The position numbers were made by a program, and so were the translations under genes. From positions 434,001-498,000 of the forward strand of contig CAWIRE010000006.1 of assembly GCA_963838385.1 (NCBI GenBank): a stretch of DNA of 64,000 nt, in the 5' to 3' direction. The DNA comes from DAHUYF01 sp963838385. Its GTDB lineage: Bacteria; Pseudomonadota; Alphaproteobacteria; ATCC43930; CGMCC-115725. This document shows, in pieces, positions 36,844 to 45,330 of this stretch. Within the stretch, counting starts at the first letter, position 1; each line of letters starts with the position of its first letter. The notes below the pieces were generated by a model that saw nothing but the letters and a program-made list of their open reading frames with translations, had not been told where the DNA came from and did no database searches.

Positions 36844-38574
36844 ATGCCGGACGATTCCGGGACCAAGAAGCTGCGCAGCACCCATTGGTTCGGCCACGCC
36901 GACCGCGACGGCTTCGCCCACCGCTCCTGGATGCGCAACCAGGGTCTGCCGTCCCACCTGTTCGACGGCCGGCCGGTGATCGGCATCTGCAACACCTGGT
37001 CCGAGCTCACCCCCTGCAACGCGCATTTCCGCCGCATCGCCGAGCATGTGAAGCGCGGCGTCTACGAGATGGGCGGGTTCCCCGTCGAATTCCCGGTGAT
37101 GAGCCTGGGCGAGACGCTGATGCGGCCGACCACCATGCTGTTCCGCAACCTGGTCAGCATGGACGTGGAGGAATCGATCCGCGCCAATCCGCTCGACGGC
37201 GTGGTGCTGCTGATCGGCTGCGACAAGACCACGCCGGCGCTGATGATGGGGGCGGCGAGCTGCGACCTGCCGGCCATCGTCGTCTCCGGCGGGCCGATGC
37301 TCAACGGCAAGTACCGCGGCACCGATATCGGCTCCGGCACCAATGTCTGGTCGATGAGCGAGGATGTCCGGGCCGGCAAGATGTCCTTGGCCGATTTCAT
37401 GGATGCCGAGGCCTGCATGTCGCGCTCGGCCGGGCACTGCATGACCATGGGCACCGCCTCCACCATGGCGAGCATGGTCGAGGCGCTCGGCATGGGCCTG
37501 CCGACCAATGCCGCCATTCCCGCGGTCGACAGCCGGCGCTATGTGCTGGCGCATATGGCCGGACGGCGCATCGTCGAGATGGTGCGCGAGGACCTGCGCA
37601 TGTCGAAGATGCTGACGCGCCAGGCGTTCGAGAACGCGATCCGCGTCAACGGCGCGATCGGCGGCTCGACCAACGCGGTGGTGCACCTGCTGGCGCTGGC
37701 CGGCCGCATCGGGGTCGAGCTCAAGCTCGAGGATTGGGACCGGCTCGGCCACGACATCCCGCTCCTGGTCAATCTGATGCCGTCGGGCCAGTTCCTGATG
37801 GAGGATTTCTATTACGCGGGCGGGCTGCCGGCGGTGATCCGCGAGCTCGGCGATCTCCTCCACCGCGACGCGCTCACCGTCAACGGCCGCACCATGGGCG
37901 AGAACACCGAGGACGCGCCGTGCTGCAACCGCGACGTCATCGCCACGCTGCGCGAGCCGTTCAAGCCGGCCGCCGGCATCGCCGTGCTGCGCGGCAATCT
38001 CTGCCCCGACGGCGCCGTGCTCAAGCCCTCGGCGGCGACGCCGAAGCTGATGAAGCATCGCGGCCGCGCCGTGGTGTTCGAGGACATCGAGCATTTCAAG
38101 GAGCGCATCGACGACCCCGACCTCGCCATCGACGAGACCTCCGTGATGGTGTTGAAGGGCGCCGGGCCCAAGGGCTATCCGGGAATGCCCGAGGTCGGCA
38201 ACATGCCGATCCCGCAGAAGCTGCTCAAGCGGGGCGTCACCGATGTGGTGCGCATCTCCGACGCGCGGATGAGCGGCACCGCCTACGGCACGGTGGTGCT
38301 GCACGTCTCGCCCGAGGCGGCGCAAGGCGGGCCGCTGGCGCTGGTGCGCGACGGCGACACGATCGAGCTCGACGTCGAGAAGCGGCGGCTGCATCTCGAC
38401 ATCCCCGAGGCGGAGATGGCGAAGCGACGGCAGGAATGGAAGCCGCCGCCGGCCGCCTATGACCGCGGCTACGCCAAGCTCTATGTCGACCATGTGATGC
38501 AGGCGCATCAGGGCGCCGATCTCGATTTCCTCGTGGGCAAGAGCGGCGCCAAGGTGGCGCGGGAGTCGCATTAG
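36844..38574 (+). CDS. IlvD/Edd-family dehydratase, L-arabinonate dehydratase type
   Basis: Iron-sulfur dehydratase of 576 residues converting an aldonic acid to its 2-keto-3-deoxy form. Start ATG 36844 has GGAGGGAACG upstream; an in-frame ATG at 36832 has none. Cluster-ligand cysteines are in NTWSELTPCNAHF, LIGCDKTTPALMMG and AGHCMTMGTASTMA. Other motifs are NAIRVNGAIGGSTNAVVHLLA and the C-terminal SDARMSGTAYGTVVLHVSPEA. Length and the WRSHLRS-like start KKLRSTHWFGHADRDGFAHRSWM fit sugar-acid dehydratases rather than IlvD. The TAG stop lies at the boundary of palindromic element copy 4. Confidence 0.92.
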   Translation: MPDDSGTKKLRSTHWFGHADRDGFAHRSWMRNQGLPSHLFDGRPVIGICNTWSELTPCNAHFRRIAEHVKRGVYEMGGFPVEFPVMSLGETLMRPTTMLFRNLVSMDVEESIRANPLDGVVLLIGCDKTTPALMMGAASCDLPAIVVSGGPMLNGKYRGTDIGSGTNVWSMSEDVRAGKMSLADFMDAEACMSRSAGHCMTMGTASTMASMVEALGMGLPTNAAIPAVDSRRYVLAHMAGRRIVEMVREDLRMSKMLTRQAFENAIRVNGAIGGSTNAVVHLLALAGRIGVELKLEDWDRLGHDIPLLVNLMPSGQFLMEDFYYAGGLPAVIRELGDLLHRDALTVNGRTMGENTEDAPCCNRDVIATLREPFKPAAGIAVLRGNLCPDGAVLKPSAATPKLMKHRGRAVVFEDIEHFKERIDDPDLAIDETSVMVLKGAGPKGYPGMPEVGNMPIPQKLLKRGVTDVVRISDARMSGTAYGTVVLHVSPEAAQGGPLALVRDGDTIELDVEKRRLHLDIPEAEMAKRRQEWKPPPAAYDRGYAKLYVDHVMQAHQGADLDFLVGKSGAKVARESH

Positions 38575-38660
38575 GCTCGGCGCGACGCGCGAAGCGCGTC
38601 GTCGCCAGCGGGCGCCAGCGGTTGCGCAGCAACCGCGGAAGCCCGCACCGTGATGGCTAG
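38572..38660. repeat. REP-like palindromic element, copy 4
   Basis: Begins at the TAG stop of the dehydratase. Stem 1 is CGACGCGC-GAA-GCGCGTCG, followed by TCGCCAGCGGGCGCCA. Stem 2 is GCGGTTGC-GCA-GCAACCGC, with the same tail as copy 3 ending in GGCTAGC. It lies tail to tail with copy 5, forming a BIME-like pair between convergent genes. Confidence 0.88.
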
Positions 38661-38743
38661 CCCGCCCTGTGCGGCTCTCGCGGTTGCTGCGCAACCGCTG
38701 ACGCCGCCGCGGACGAACGCGCTGCGCGCATTCGCCTAGCGCG
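38661..38743. repeat. REP-like palindromic element, copy 5 (inverted)
   Basis: Read on the minus strand it starts CTAGGCGAATGCGC-GCA-GCGCGTTCG (one mismatch in the stem), then TCCGCGGCGGCGTCA. Stem 2 is GCGGTTGC-GCA-GCAACCGC, identical to that of copy 4, and the tail is GAGAGCCGCACAGGG. The initial CTAG includes the TAG stop (38738-38736) of the YihY gene. Confidence 0.88.
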
Positions 38744-39785
38744 CGACGGTATCGGCGACATAGGCGCCGCGGCGGCCCATCGGCTTCGCCGGGCGGTCGG
38801 TGGTGTCGCGCGCCGTCTGGTGCTCCATCTCGGCGTCGAGCTCGGCGCCGAGCAGCACGGCATAGGCGGTGAGCCACAGCCACATCAGCAGCACCACCAC
38901 CGCGCCGAGCGAGCCGTAGGTCTTGTTGTAGCTGGCGAAGCGGTCGACATAGATCGAGAACAGCGCCGAGCCGGCGATCCACACCAGCGTCGCCGCCGCG
39001 GCGCCCCAGCTCACCCACCGCCAGCGCGGCTGGTTGCGCGAGGGCGCGTAGCGATAGATGATGCTGAGCGCGCCGGCGAAGAGCAGCATCAGCAGCGGCC
39101 AGCGCAGCAGGCTGAGCACCCGGACGGAAGGGACGAGCGGCAGCCAGTGCAGGATCGCGGGGATCACCGCGATGAGGAGCAGCGACAGCGCGCCGAAGAC
39201 CAAGCCGCACACGGTCAGCAGCAGGGCGGTCCCGTAATAGCGCAGCAGCCCGCGCTTCTCTTCCTCGCCATAGGCCACGTTGAGCGCCGAGATGAGGGCG
39301 CCGGTCGCGTAATTGGCGCTCCACAGCGCGATCAGCAGGCCGAGGATGAAGCCCGCGCCCAGCGACGAGGAATGGGCCTGAACGATGGACGTGAGCTGGG
39401 ACGCGATGATCGAGCGCGCTTCCGGCGGCACCAGACCCTCGAGCCCGGCGACCTGCGCCTGCACCACGGCGGGATCGGCGACGAGGCCGTAAAGCGCCAC
39501 CAGCGCCGTGAAAGCCGGCGCCAGCGACAGCAGCGCATAGAAGGCGATGCCCGCCGCCATCAGCGAGACGTTATCGCGGCTGATATCGGCGAGAACGCGT
39601 TTCAGGATGTCGCGCCAGCCGGCGAGGGTGATCTGCTGCGGCGACCCGGCAAGGCGGCCGCGCCTGCCGTCGGCGACGAGCGCGGTTGCGCCTTGCCGCC
39701 GCCGGCGGCGCTTTTCGGCGATCGCGTAGGCCATCAGCGCCGTGGCGATCGCGGCACCAAGCAGGGGACTGCGGGACTGTGCCAT
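38736..39785 (-). CDS. YihY/BrkB-family inner-membrane protein
   Basis: 349 residues with six to seven membrane helices. The family core begins after an Arg-rich N-terminal stretch: ISRDNVSLMAAGIAFYALLSLAPAFTALVALYGL, LIALWSANYATGALISALNVAYGEEEKRGLLRYYGTALLLT, then YNKTYGSLGAVVVLLMWLWLTAYAVLLGAELDAEMEHQTARDT. The last motif is the diagnostic C-terminal signature. An extra helix at about residues 10-22 precedes the domain. GGAAGG lies before ATG 39785. The molecular function of the family is not settled. Confidence 0.92.
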   Translation of the reverse strand: MAQSRSPLLGAAIATALMAYAIAEKRRRRRQGATALVADGRRGRLAGSPQQITLAGWRDILKRVLADISRDNVSLMAAGIAFYALLSLAPAFTALVALYGLVADPAVVQAQVAGLEGLVPPEARSIIASQLTSIVQAHSSSLGAGFILGLLIALWSANYATGALISALNVAYGEEEKRGLLRYYGTALLLTVCGLVFGALSLLLIAVIPAILHWLPLVPSVRVLSLLRWPLLMLLFAGALSIIYRYAPSRNQPRWRWVSWGAAAATLVWIAGSALFSIYVDRFASYNKTYGSLGAVVVLLMWLWLTAYAVLLGAELDAEMEHQTARDTTDRPAKPMGRRGAYVADTVAR

Positions 39786-39947
39786 GCTGCAAACCTTCCG
39801 CGGGACTAACACCGCCGCCTGCGCGCCCTCCGCGCGAAGCCGCAGGCTGCCTGGGCATGCATGTGATCGCGCGCAGGTGGAACTTTCCTCGCCGCGGCCG
39901 CGTTGACGGCCGTGCCGTCCACTCTGCCATCATCAGAGGAGCACGCC

Positions 39948-40148
39948 ATGGTTGCGAGCGAAGGAAGCCTTCGGCTGAGCGCAGCGAGCCTTGCGGCCTC
40001 ACGCCGCCAGCCGCGGCCCGCCGTCGGACGGGCCGAGGCGCGCTCAACCTGGCTCGGCCGGCTGCTGCGGCGGCGCGAGCCGACGACCTATCAGCGCTGC
40101 CTCGCCATTCACATCCACTTCGCCGGTCCGCACAGCGCGCTGTCCTGA
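39948..40148 (+). CDS. Small basic hypothetical protein
   Basis: 66 residues from ATG 39948 with GAGGAG seven bases upstream. The N-terminal half is Ser/Ala/Arg-rich and the C-terminal half reads LGRLLRRREPTTYQRCLAIHIHFAG. The frame overlaps by 40 bases the 3' end of the HExxH gene on the other strand. The codon pattern in the second half looks coding, and a good ribosome site supports translation. No function can be inferred. Confidence 0.5.
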   Translation: MVASEGSLRLSAASLAASRRQPRPAVGRAEARSTWLGRLLRRREPTTYQRCLAIHIHFAGPHSALS

Positions 40149-40771
40149 TCGGGAAGCGTGCGGCGGGTCGGCAGCGGCCGGCCCGAGGCGGTGACGAATC
40201 CGCCTTGCTCGAGCGCGGCGAGGACGCGGCGGAAGTGATCGGCCGCGCCCGGTCGCTCGGCGCCTTCGAGCCAGTTCTGATCGAGGAAGGAGGCGAGGGC
40301 GGGCTGGCCGAGCTCGACCTCCCAGAGGATGCCGAGCAGCGAGGCCATCGCCTCCTCGCGCTCGGCCGCGAGGCCGTGAAGGCACGCGGCGGCGGCGGCG
40401 GCGGCGCGGTTGCCGGTCTCGGGACCAGGGCCCAGCCCGAAATCGATCCGGCCGCGGCGCGCGGGGGCGGCGAGCTGGAAATGCGCCGCCTCGTGCAGCA
40501 GCACATAGGCTTCGGTGTCGGCGCGCAGCGCTTGACCGTCCCAGCTGAAATCCAGTTGCGGGCGGCCGCGACGCGCGGCGATGCCGAGTTGCGCCACGAG
40601 CTCGAGCGCGGCGGCGTGATGCGCGGCCGCGCGCATGCCCGCGGCCCGTTCCTCGCCGCCCGGCTCGGCGATGCGGCCGAAGACGAAGCGGGCGGCGCCT
40701 TCGCCCAGATGATCGGCAAAGCGCGCCAGCAGCATGGGCAGGCGATCGGGGGCGATCGGCGTCAGGATCAC
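40109..40771 (-). CDS. Conserved hypothetical protein with HExxH motif
   Basis: 220 residues from GTG 40771 (GGAGGAG upstream). Central motif YVLLHEAAHFQLAAPARRGRIDFGLGPGPETGNR contains HEAAH, a zinc-metallopeptidase-type HExxH, at about residues 92-96; a later ETGNR could provide a third ligand. There is no signal peptide or membrane helix. The C-terminal third reads like a helical bundle (ILWEVELGQPALASFLDQNWLEG). I cannot place it in a characterised family, and whether it is an active peptidase is unknown. It is divergent from a cold-shock gene. Confidence 0.75.
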   Translation of the reverse strand: MILTPIAPDRLPMLLARFADHLGEGAARFVFGRIAEPGGEERAAGMRAAAHHAAALELVAQLGIAARRGRPQLDFSWDGQALRADTEAYVLLHEAAHFQLAAPARRGRIDFGLGPGPETGNRAAAAAAACLHGLAAEREEAMASLLGILWEVELGQPALASFLDQNWLEGAERPGAADHFRRVLAALEQGGFVTASGRPLPTRRTLPDQDSALCGPAKWM

Positions 40772-40982
40772 GGGGCTCCTCCGGAGCGCGAAAGATAGAA
40801 AAAGTTCCTGTCGAATCCAAAAAGATAGAGGTTGCCGACCGCTGCCCGACACCGCAGGCTCGGCGCTCCCCTCCCTGTCTCCTGACGCCGATCGCCTGCC
40901 GGCCGCTCGCGCGTCGGGGACGCGGCAGGGCCTTTCCGTGGCCGTGCCGGGGGCGCGGCCCGCCACTGACGAGGAGACTGCC

Positions 40983-41189
40983 ATGGCTGTCGGCACGGTG
41001 AAATGGTTCAACCTGAACAAGGGCTACGGTTTCATCAGCCCGGAGGATGGGGGCGCCGATGTCTTCGTCCATGTGACCGCGGTCCAGCGCGCCGGGATGC
41101 AATCGCTGATGGAGGGGCAGCGTGTCGCCTACGAGGTCGTGCGCGATCGCGGCAAGCTCGCCGCGGCGAACCTGTCCGCGACGGATTAG
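40983..41189 (+). CDS. Cold-shock domain protein, CspA family (second copy)
   Basis: 68-residue single cold-shock domain, nucleic-acid chaperone. RNP1 KGYGFISPE and RNP2 DVFVHVTAV are intact. The C-terminal half (VAYEVVRDRGKLAAANLSATD) differs clearly from the copy at 18553-18759, so the pair is an old divergence rather than a recent duplication. GAGGAGA lies before ATG 40983. Confidence 0.96.
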   Translation: MAVGTVKWFNLNKGYGFISPEDGGADVFVHVTAVQRAGMQSLMEGQRVAYEVVRDRGKLAAANLSATD

Positions 41190-41356
41190 CCTGCCGGCCA
41201 AGCGCATTGCCGGGACGGCCCGGTGCCGCCTCACTCTTTTGGACGGGATGCGCCAGCCCCCTCCGAGCCGCTTTGTTCCGCCGCCGTGCCGACGTAGCTT
41301 GAGGCAAATTAGTAGCTTATGGCGCGCTACAGGTGATTTTGGTGTTGATTTCCTGC

Positions 41357-41725
41357 ATGACCCGGCACTTCATCATTCTCGTCGTCGAAGACGAGTCCAC
41401 GGTTCGGGACTTTCTCCTGCGGCTGCTCTCCGACAAGGGATTTACCGTCATCACCGCGCAGGACGCCTACGAGGCGATTTGCGTCATCGCCGAGCGCCAT
41501 GTCGACCTGCTGTTCACCGATATCGTCATGCCCGGCGCCGACGGCTTCGATCTCGCCGCCCAGGCGAAGCTGATCCGTCCCAGCCTCAAGGTGCTCTACA
41601 GCACCGGTTTTGCCGAGAAGGCAAAAGGCCGCTTCGGCCCGCGCTATGGCAAGCTGCTGGAAAAGCCGATCCGCGCCGATGCGCTGATCGCGGCCATCGA
41701 GAAGGCGCTGAGCGGCGATTGCTGA
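41357..41725 (+). CDS. Stand-alone response regulator receiver (CheY-like)
   Basis: 122 residues, a receiver domain only. The acidic pocket is in VVEDES, phospho-acceptor Asp55 is in LLFTDIVMPGADG, switch Ser/Thr is in YSTGF and the conserved Lys in LLEKPIR. There is no output domain. A GTG at 41333 in frame would add eight residues; neither start has a strong ribosome site. No histidine kinase is adjacent, so it is an orphan receiver that may act by protein contact, as in chemotaxis or general stress phosphorelays. Confidence 0.9.
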   Translation: MTRHFIILVVEDESTVRDFLLRLLSDKGFTVITAQDAYEAICVIAERHVDLLFTDIVMPGADGFDLAAQAKLIRPSLKVLYSTGFAEKAKGRFGPRYGKLLEKPIRADALIAAIEKALSGDC

Positions 41726-41740
41726 TGCCGCGCCGGCGGC

Positions 41741-42730
41741 TCAGCGCGAATTGGCGATATGCCGGGGTGGCGGTCGCGGTCTCCGATGCAGGCTTGGCGC
41801 CGTTCGGTACCGCGGGCTTTCCTCCACCAGGAAATCGGTCTGGATCAGCGTCCGGCCGCGGGCCCCGAGCGCGAGTGCCTGGGCGCGATCACGGACCCGG
41901 ACCGATCGTACGAAATACAAGGGCTTACCGCTCGTTCCTCGCGCCGCATAGACGCTCGCGGCAACGCCGCGACGGCGCAGTTCCCGGGTGAGCCGCGCCG
42001 CCGGCCGCGGTCGCGCGAAGGCGGCGTACTGCACCCGGTAGCGCCGCTCGGGCGCGGCGTCGGGGCTGCCGCGATGGAGGAGGGCGGCGAGATGGAGCGT
42101 TTGCCGTGCCTTCCGCGCGGCCTCGCGCGCGGCGGCCAGATCGTGAAGCGTCGCCGAGCGTACGCGCAGCAGCTTGCGCCCGTCGCGCCCGTGGGTCGCG
42201 ACGATGACCGTCTCTAGTCCCTGGCGCGCCAGCCGTTGTTGCAGGCGGCGGGCATAGGTTTTCCCGACGAAGACGCCGTACTCGACCCAGTAGGACGGTC
42301 CCCGGGCGGCGCGGGGCGGCGGCACCGTGTCGTGCGGCGGCGACGGCGGAAGAGCGGCGAGACCCGGCGGCGGCGCGGCCGGCGCGGCAGCCGGCGGTTC
42401 GACCGCCGCCAACGATGGCGCCGGCGACGGCGCGGAGGAGCCGGCCTGAGGCTCGATCTCCGGCAGGGCGGCGGGCGGCGGCTCGGGCACGGCCGGAATC
42501 GGCGGCGCGGCGGTGGTGAGATCCGGCTGCGGCGTCGGCAGCAAGGAAGCGATCGCCGGTGCGCGCAGCATCAGCGAGCGCGAGGGCTGCTCGAGATAGA
42601 TGGCGGTGGCGATGCCGAAGCCGACGACTCCGAAAGCCAGAGTCAACGCCAGCGCGCCGGCAATGCGCGCGCCCACCGAGCGCCGTTTGGTGAAAAGTCG
42701 CGTTACCGGCGGCAATTCGTGCCGCGTCAT
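41741..42730 (-). CDS. SPOR-domain envelope protein
   Basis: 329 residues from ATG 42730. A single membrane anchor lies at about residues 22-46 (ARIAGALALTLAFGVVGFGIATAIYL). A long Pro/Ala-rich periplasmic linker (about 50-145) follows, then two SPOR-like repeats, YWVEYGVFVGKTYARRLQQRLARQG and YRVQYAAFARPRPAARLTRELRRRG. SPOR domains bind denuded peptidoglycan, usually at division sites. The architecture resembles FtsN-like or DedD-like proteins, though no FtsN-specific motif is evident. It is convergent with the receiver gene. Confidence 0.85.
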   Translation of the reverse strand: MTRHELPPVTRLFTKRRSVGARIAGALALTLAFGVVGFGIATAIYLEQPSRSLMLRAPAIASLLPTPQPDLTTAAPPIPAVPEPPPAALPEIEPQAGSSAPSPAPSLAAVEPPAAAPAAPPPGLAALPPSPPHDTVPPPRAARGPSYWVEYGVFVGKTYARRLQQRLARQGLETVIVATHGRDGRKLLRVRSATLHDLAAAREAARKARQTLHLAALLHRGSPDAAPERRYRVQYAAFARPRPAARLTRELRRRGVAASVYAARGTSGKPLYFVRSVRVRDRAQALALGARGRTLIQTDFLVEESPRYRTAPSLHRRPRPPPRHIANSR

Positions 42731-42960
42731 CTTCGGCCCCCCGCTGCGGTGCCGCGTTGCCGCTGCGACCACCACCAAACCATAGCACGCGTCACGCGAA
42801 TGTCACGCCGAGCCGCGTGCGGCAGGCGCGAAAATTTGCCCACCGCTCACGCCCACGGCGCTTCCGTCGCAAGGGCTTACCATTTGCGACGAAATGTTAC
42901 GGAGAGAAGCGCGGCGGTGCAGGGTTTATGGAGGGTAGCGCCAGGAGGAGGGGTCGGGTA

Positions 42961-43137
42961 ATGCAGGATGTTGCCAAGCCGCAATCGAGCAGGGTCACGG
43001 CGATCTTCGAGGAAGCGGCGCTCGCCTTCAACCTGCCGGGCGGCGCTACGCTCGAAGAGCTGGCCGAGGAGCTTGGCGCGCTCGGCGAGATCTATGGCGG
43101 CCTGCCGCTCTACGTCGATATCCGTCTCCCCGCCTGA
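42961..43137 (+). CDS. Small conserved hypothetical protein
   Basis: 58 residues from ATG 42961, with AGGAGGGG upstream; an ATG at 42928 in frame would add eleven residues. The sequence RVTAIFEEAALAFNLPGGATLEELAEELGALGEIYGGLPLYVDIRLP matches a family of short alphaproteobacterial proteins with the F..AAL.F.LP.GATLE.LA pattern. Function unknown. Confidence 0.75.
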   Translation: MQDVAKPQSSRVTAIFEEAALAFNLPGGATLEELAEELGALGEIYGGLPLYVDIRLPA

Positions 43138-43330
43138 GCGCCAAGCCGGCGCCAAGCCCCTAGAACGCGCGGGGTTTTGGCCCCGGGCCGCGACACCGCC
43201 CGCCGCATTCCGGCATGGCTGGGACGGCGCGGACGGGTGTTGCGGACGGCATGCCGATGGGGCACATTACGCCGCCGTGTCATCGGCTGCCGGACGCCCA
43301 AGTCCGGATGCCGGGCCGGCGGGAGGCGCC

Positions 43331-43504
43331 ATGACTGCCACATCATCCGGGACGGCAGAGCGGGCGAAAGCGGAGCGGCTCCGCGCGCTGGCGCACCGAT
43401 GTCGTGAATTGTCGGAGCAGACGGCGCTCCCCGAAATGTCGCGGGAGCTGGTCAGCATTGCCGACGCGCTCGACAGCGAAGCCGAGCTGGTGGCCGGGCG
43501 GTAA
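43331..43504 (+). CDS. Small helical hypothetical protein
   Basis: 57 residues from ATG 43331 with GGGAGG six bases upstream. It is charged and almost wholly helical (AERAKAERLRALAHRCRELSEQTALPEMSRELVSIADALDSEAE). This type of short helical protein recurs in alphaproteobacterial genomes without assigned role. It precedes the oxidoreductase operon by 38 bases and may be co-transcribed with it. Confidence 0.7.
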   Translation: MTATSSGTAERAKAERLRALAHRCRELSEQTALPEMSRELVSIADALDSEAELVAGR

Positions 43505-43542
43505 GTCCGACGCGAGGCTCGAGATCCCGGAGGAGGCGCGCA

Positions 43543-45330
43543 TTGGATCCCACGGATATACGCGTACCCGACTACTTCCATAAGGTGGTGGATTGTCAGT
43601 GGGCCTGCCCGGCCCACACGCCGGTTCCCGAATACATCCGATTGATCGCCGCCGGGCGCTATACCGACGCCTACATGGTCAATTGGGCTTCCAACGTCTT
43701 CCCCGGGATTCTGGGTCGCACCTGCGACCGGCCGTGCGAGCCTGCCTGCCGCCGCGGCCGAGTCGAGAAGGAGCCGGTGGCGATCTGCCGGCTGAAGCGC
43801 GTCGCCGCCGACAACAAGGGCGAGATCAAGGGCCTGCTGCCGGCGATCCCGGAGCAGAAGAACGGCAAGCGCGTGGCGCTGATCGGCGCCGGGCCCGCCT
43901 CGCTCACCGTGGCGCGCGACCTGATGCCGCTCGGGTATCACTGCGTGCTCTACGACGGCGACCGCCGGGCCGGCGGCATGATCCGCAGCCAGATCCCGAA
44001 ATTCCGCCTGCCCGAGGCGATCATCGACGAAGAGGTCGGCTACATCACCGACATGGGCGTCGAGCTGCGGCTCGGCCAGCGAATCGACAGCCTGAAGGCG
44101 CTCATCGCCGAGGGATACGATGCGGTCTTCGTCGGCACCGGCGCGCCGCGCGGGCGCGATCTCGACATTCCCGGCCGCCAGCAGGCGGCGGCCAATATCC
44201 ATATCGGCATCGACTGGCTCTCCAGCGTCTCCTTCGGCCATATCGACAAGATCGGCCGGCGGGTGATCGTGCTGGGCGGCGGCAACACGGCGATGGATTG
44301 CTGCCGCTCCTCCAAGCGGCTGGGCGGCGAACAGGTGACCGTCGTGGTGCGCAGCGGCTTCGAGGAGATGAAGGCCTCGCCCTGGGAGAAAGAGGACGCG
44401 ATGCATGAGGGCATCCCGATCCTCAACTATCTCGTGCCCAAGGAATTCCTGCTGCGTGACGGGCGGCTCGCCGGCATGCGCTTCGAGAAGGTGGCGGCGC
44501 AATACGACGCCAAGGGCCGCCGCAGCCTGGTGGCGACGGGCGAGCCCGATGTGGTGATCGACTGCGACGACGTGCTGGTGGCGGTCGGGCAGGAGAACGC
44601 CTTCCCCTGGATCGAGCGCGACATCGGCCTGGACTTCGACAAGTGGGACATGCCCAAGGTCGATCCCAGGACCATGCAGTCGACGCTGTCGCAGGTGTTC
44701 TTCGGCGGCGACGCCGCCTTCGGCCCCAAGAACATCATCTGGGCGGTGGCGCATGGCCACGAGGCGGCGGTGTCGATCGACAAGCTGCTCAACGGCGAGA
44801 AGGTCGCCGACCGGCCGCCGCCGCTGGTCAATCTGGTCAGCCAGAAGATGGGCATCCATGAGTGGAGCTACGACAACGACGTCTCGCTCGATCTGCGCTA
44901 CAAGGTGCCGCACGCCGAGCAGGCGCTCGCGCTCAAGAACATCAAGGTCGAGGTCGAGCTCGGCTTCGACCAGAAGCTGGGCTATCTCGAGGCCGAGCGC
45001 TGCCTCAACTGCGACGTGCAGACCGTGTTCTCGGAGCCGCTGTGCATCGAATGCGATGCCTGCGTCGACATCTGCCCGATGGACTGCATCACCTTCACCG
45101 AGAACGGCGGCGAGGACGAGTTGCGCGCGAGGCTCAAGGTCCCGGCCAACAACCTGTCGCAGGATCTCTACGTTTCCGGCGTGCTGAAGACCGGCCGCGT
45201 CATGGTCAAGGACGAGGATGTGTGCCTGCATTGCGGCTTGTGCGCCGAGCGCTGTCCGACCGGGGCGTGGGATATGCAGAAGTTCCTTCTCGAGATGACA
45301 CAGGCGGGCCCCGCATGTCGCAGCCGATAA
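43543..45330 (+). CDS. GltD-like NAD(P)H:ferredoxin flavoprotein with 4Fe-4S domains, partner of 2-oxoacid oxidoreductase
   Basis: 595 residues from TTG 43543 (GGAGGAGG upstream). The N-terminal [4Fe-4S] helical domain resembles that of glutamate synthase small subunit (CQWACPAHTPVPEYI; GRTCDRPCEPACRRG). Two Rossmann motifs follow: FAD at VALIGAGPASLTVARDL (about residue 110) and NAD(P) at RVIVLGGGNTAMDCCRS (about 245). The C-terminal ferredoxin part holds two 4Fe-4S sites, CIECDACVDICPMDC and CLHCGLCAERCPTGA. It likely passes electrons between the 2-oxoacid oxidoreductase subunits encoded next and NAD(P). Its end overlaps the next gene by 16 bases. Confidence 0.9.
   Translation: MDPTDIRVPDYFHKVVDCQWACPAHTPVPEYIRLIAAGRYTDAYMVNWASNVFPGILGRTCDRPCEPACRRGRVEKEPVAICRLKRVAADNKGEIKGLLPAIPEQKNGKRVALIGAGPASLTVARDLMPLGYHCVLYDGDRRAGGMIRSQIPKFRLPEAIIDEEVGYITDMGVELRLGQRIDSLKALIAEGYDAVFVGTGAPRGRDLDIPGRQQAAANIHIGIDWLSSVSFGHIDKIGRRVIVLGGGNTAMDCCRSSKRLGGEQVTVVVRSGFEEMKASPWEKEDAMHEGIPILNYLVPKEFLLRDGRLAGMRFEKVAAQYDAKGRRSLVATGEPDVVIDCDDVLVAVGQENAFPWIERDIGLDFDKWDMPKVDPRTMQSTLSQVFFGGDAAFGPKNIIWAVAHGHEAAVSIDKLLNGEKVADRPPPLVNLVSQKMGIHEWSYDNDVSLDLRYKVPHAEQALALKNIKVEVELGFDQKLGYLEAERCLNCDVQTVFSEPLCIECDACVDICPMDCITFTENGGEDELRARLKVPANNLSQDLYVSGVLKTGRVMVKDEDVCLHCGLCAERCPTGAWDMQKFLLEMTQAGPACRSR

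Noticed and set aside
36601..39324. About 900-codon open frame antisense to the dehydratase
   Set aside because: It spans two unrelated real genes and a repeat pair, with a His/Arg/Gly-rich product and no domain.
39940..40000. A sixth copy of the palindromic element
   Set aside because: GAAGGAAGCCTTC and GCGCAGCG fragments look similar, but the linker, second stem and tail are missing, and the stretch reads as coding for the small protein.
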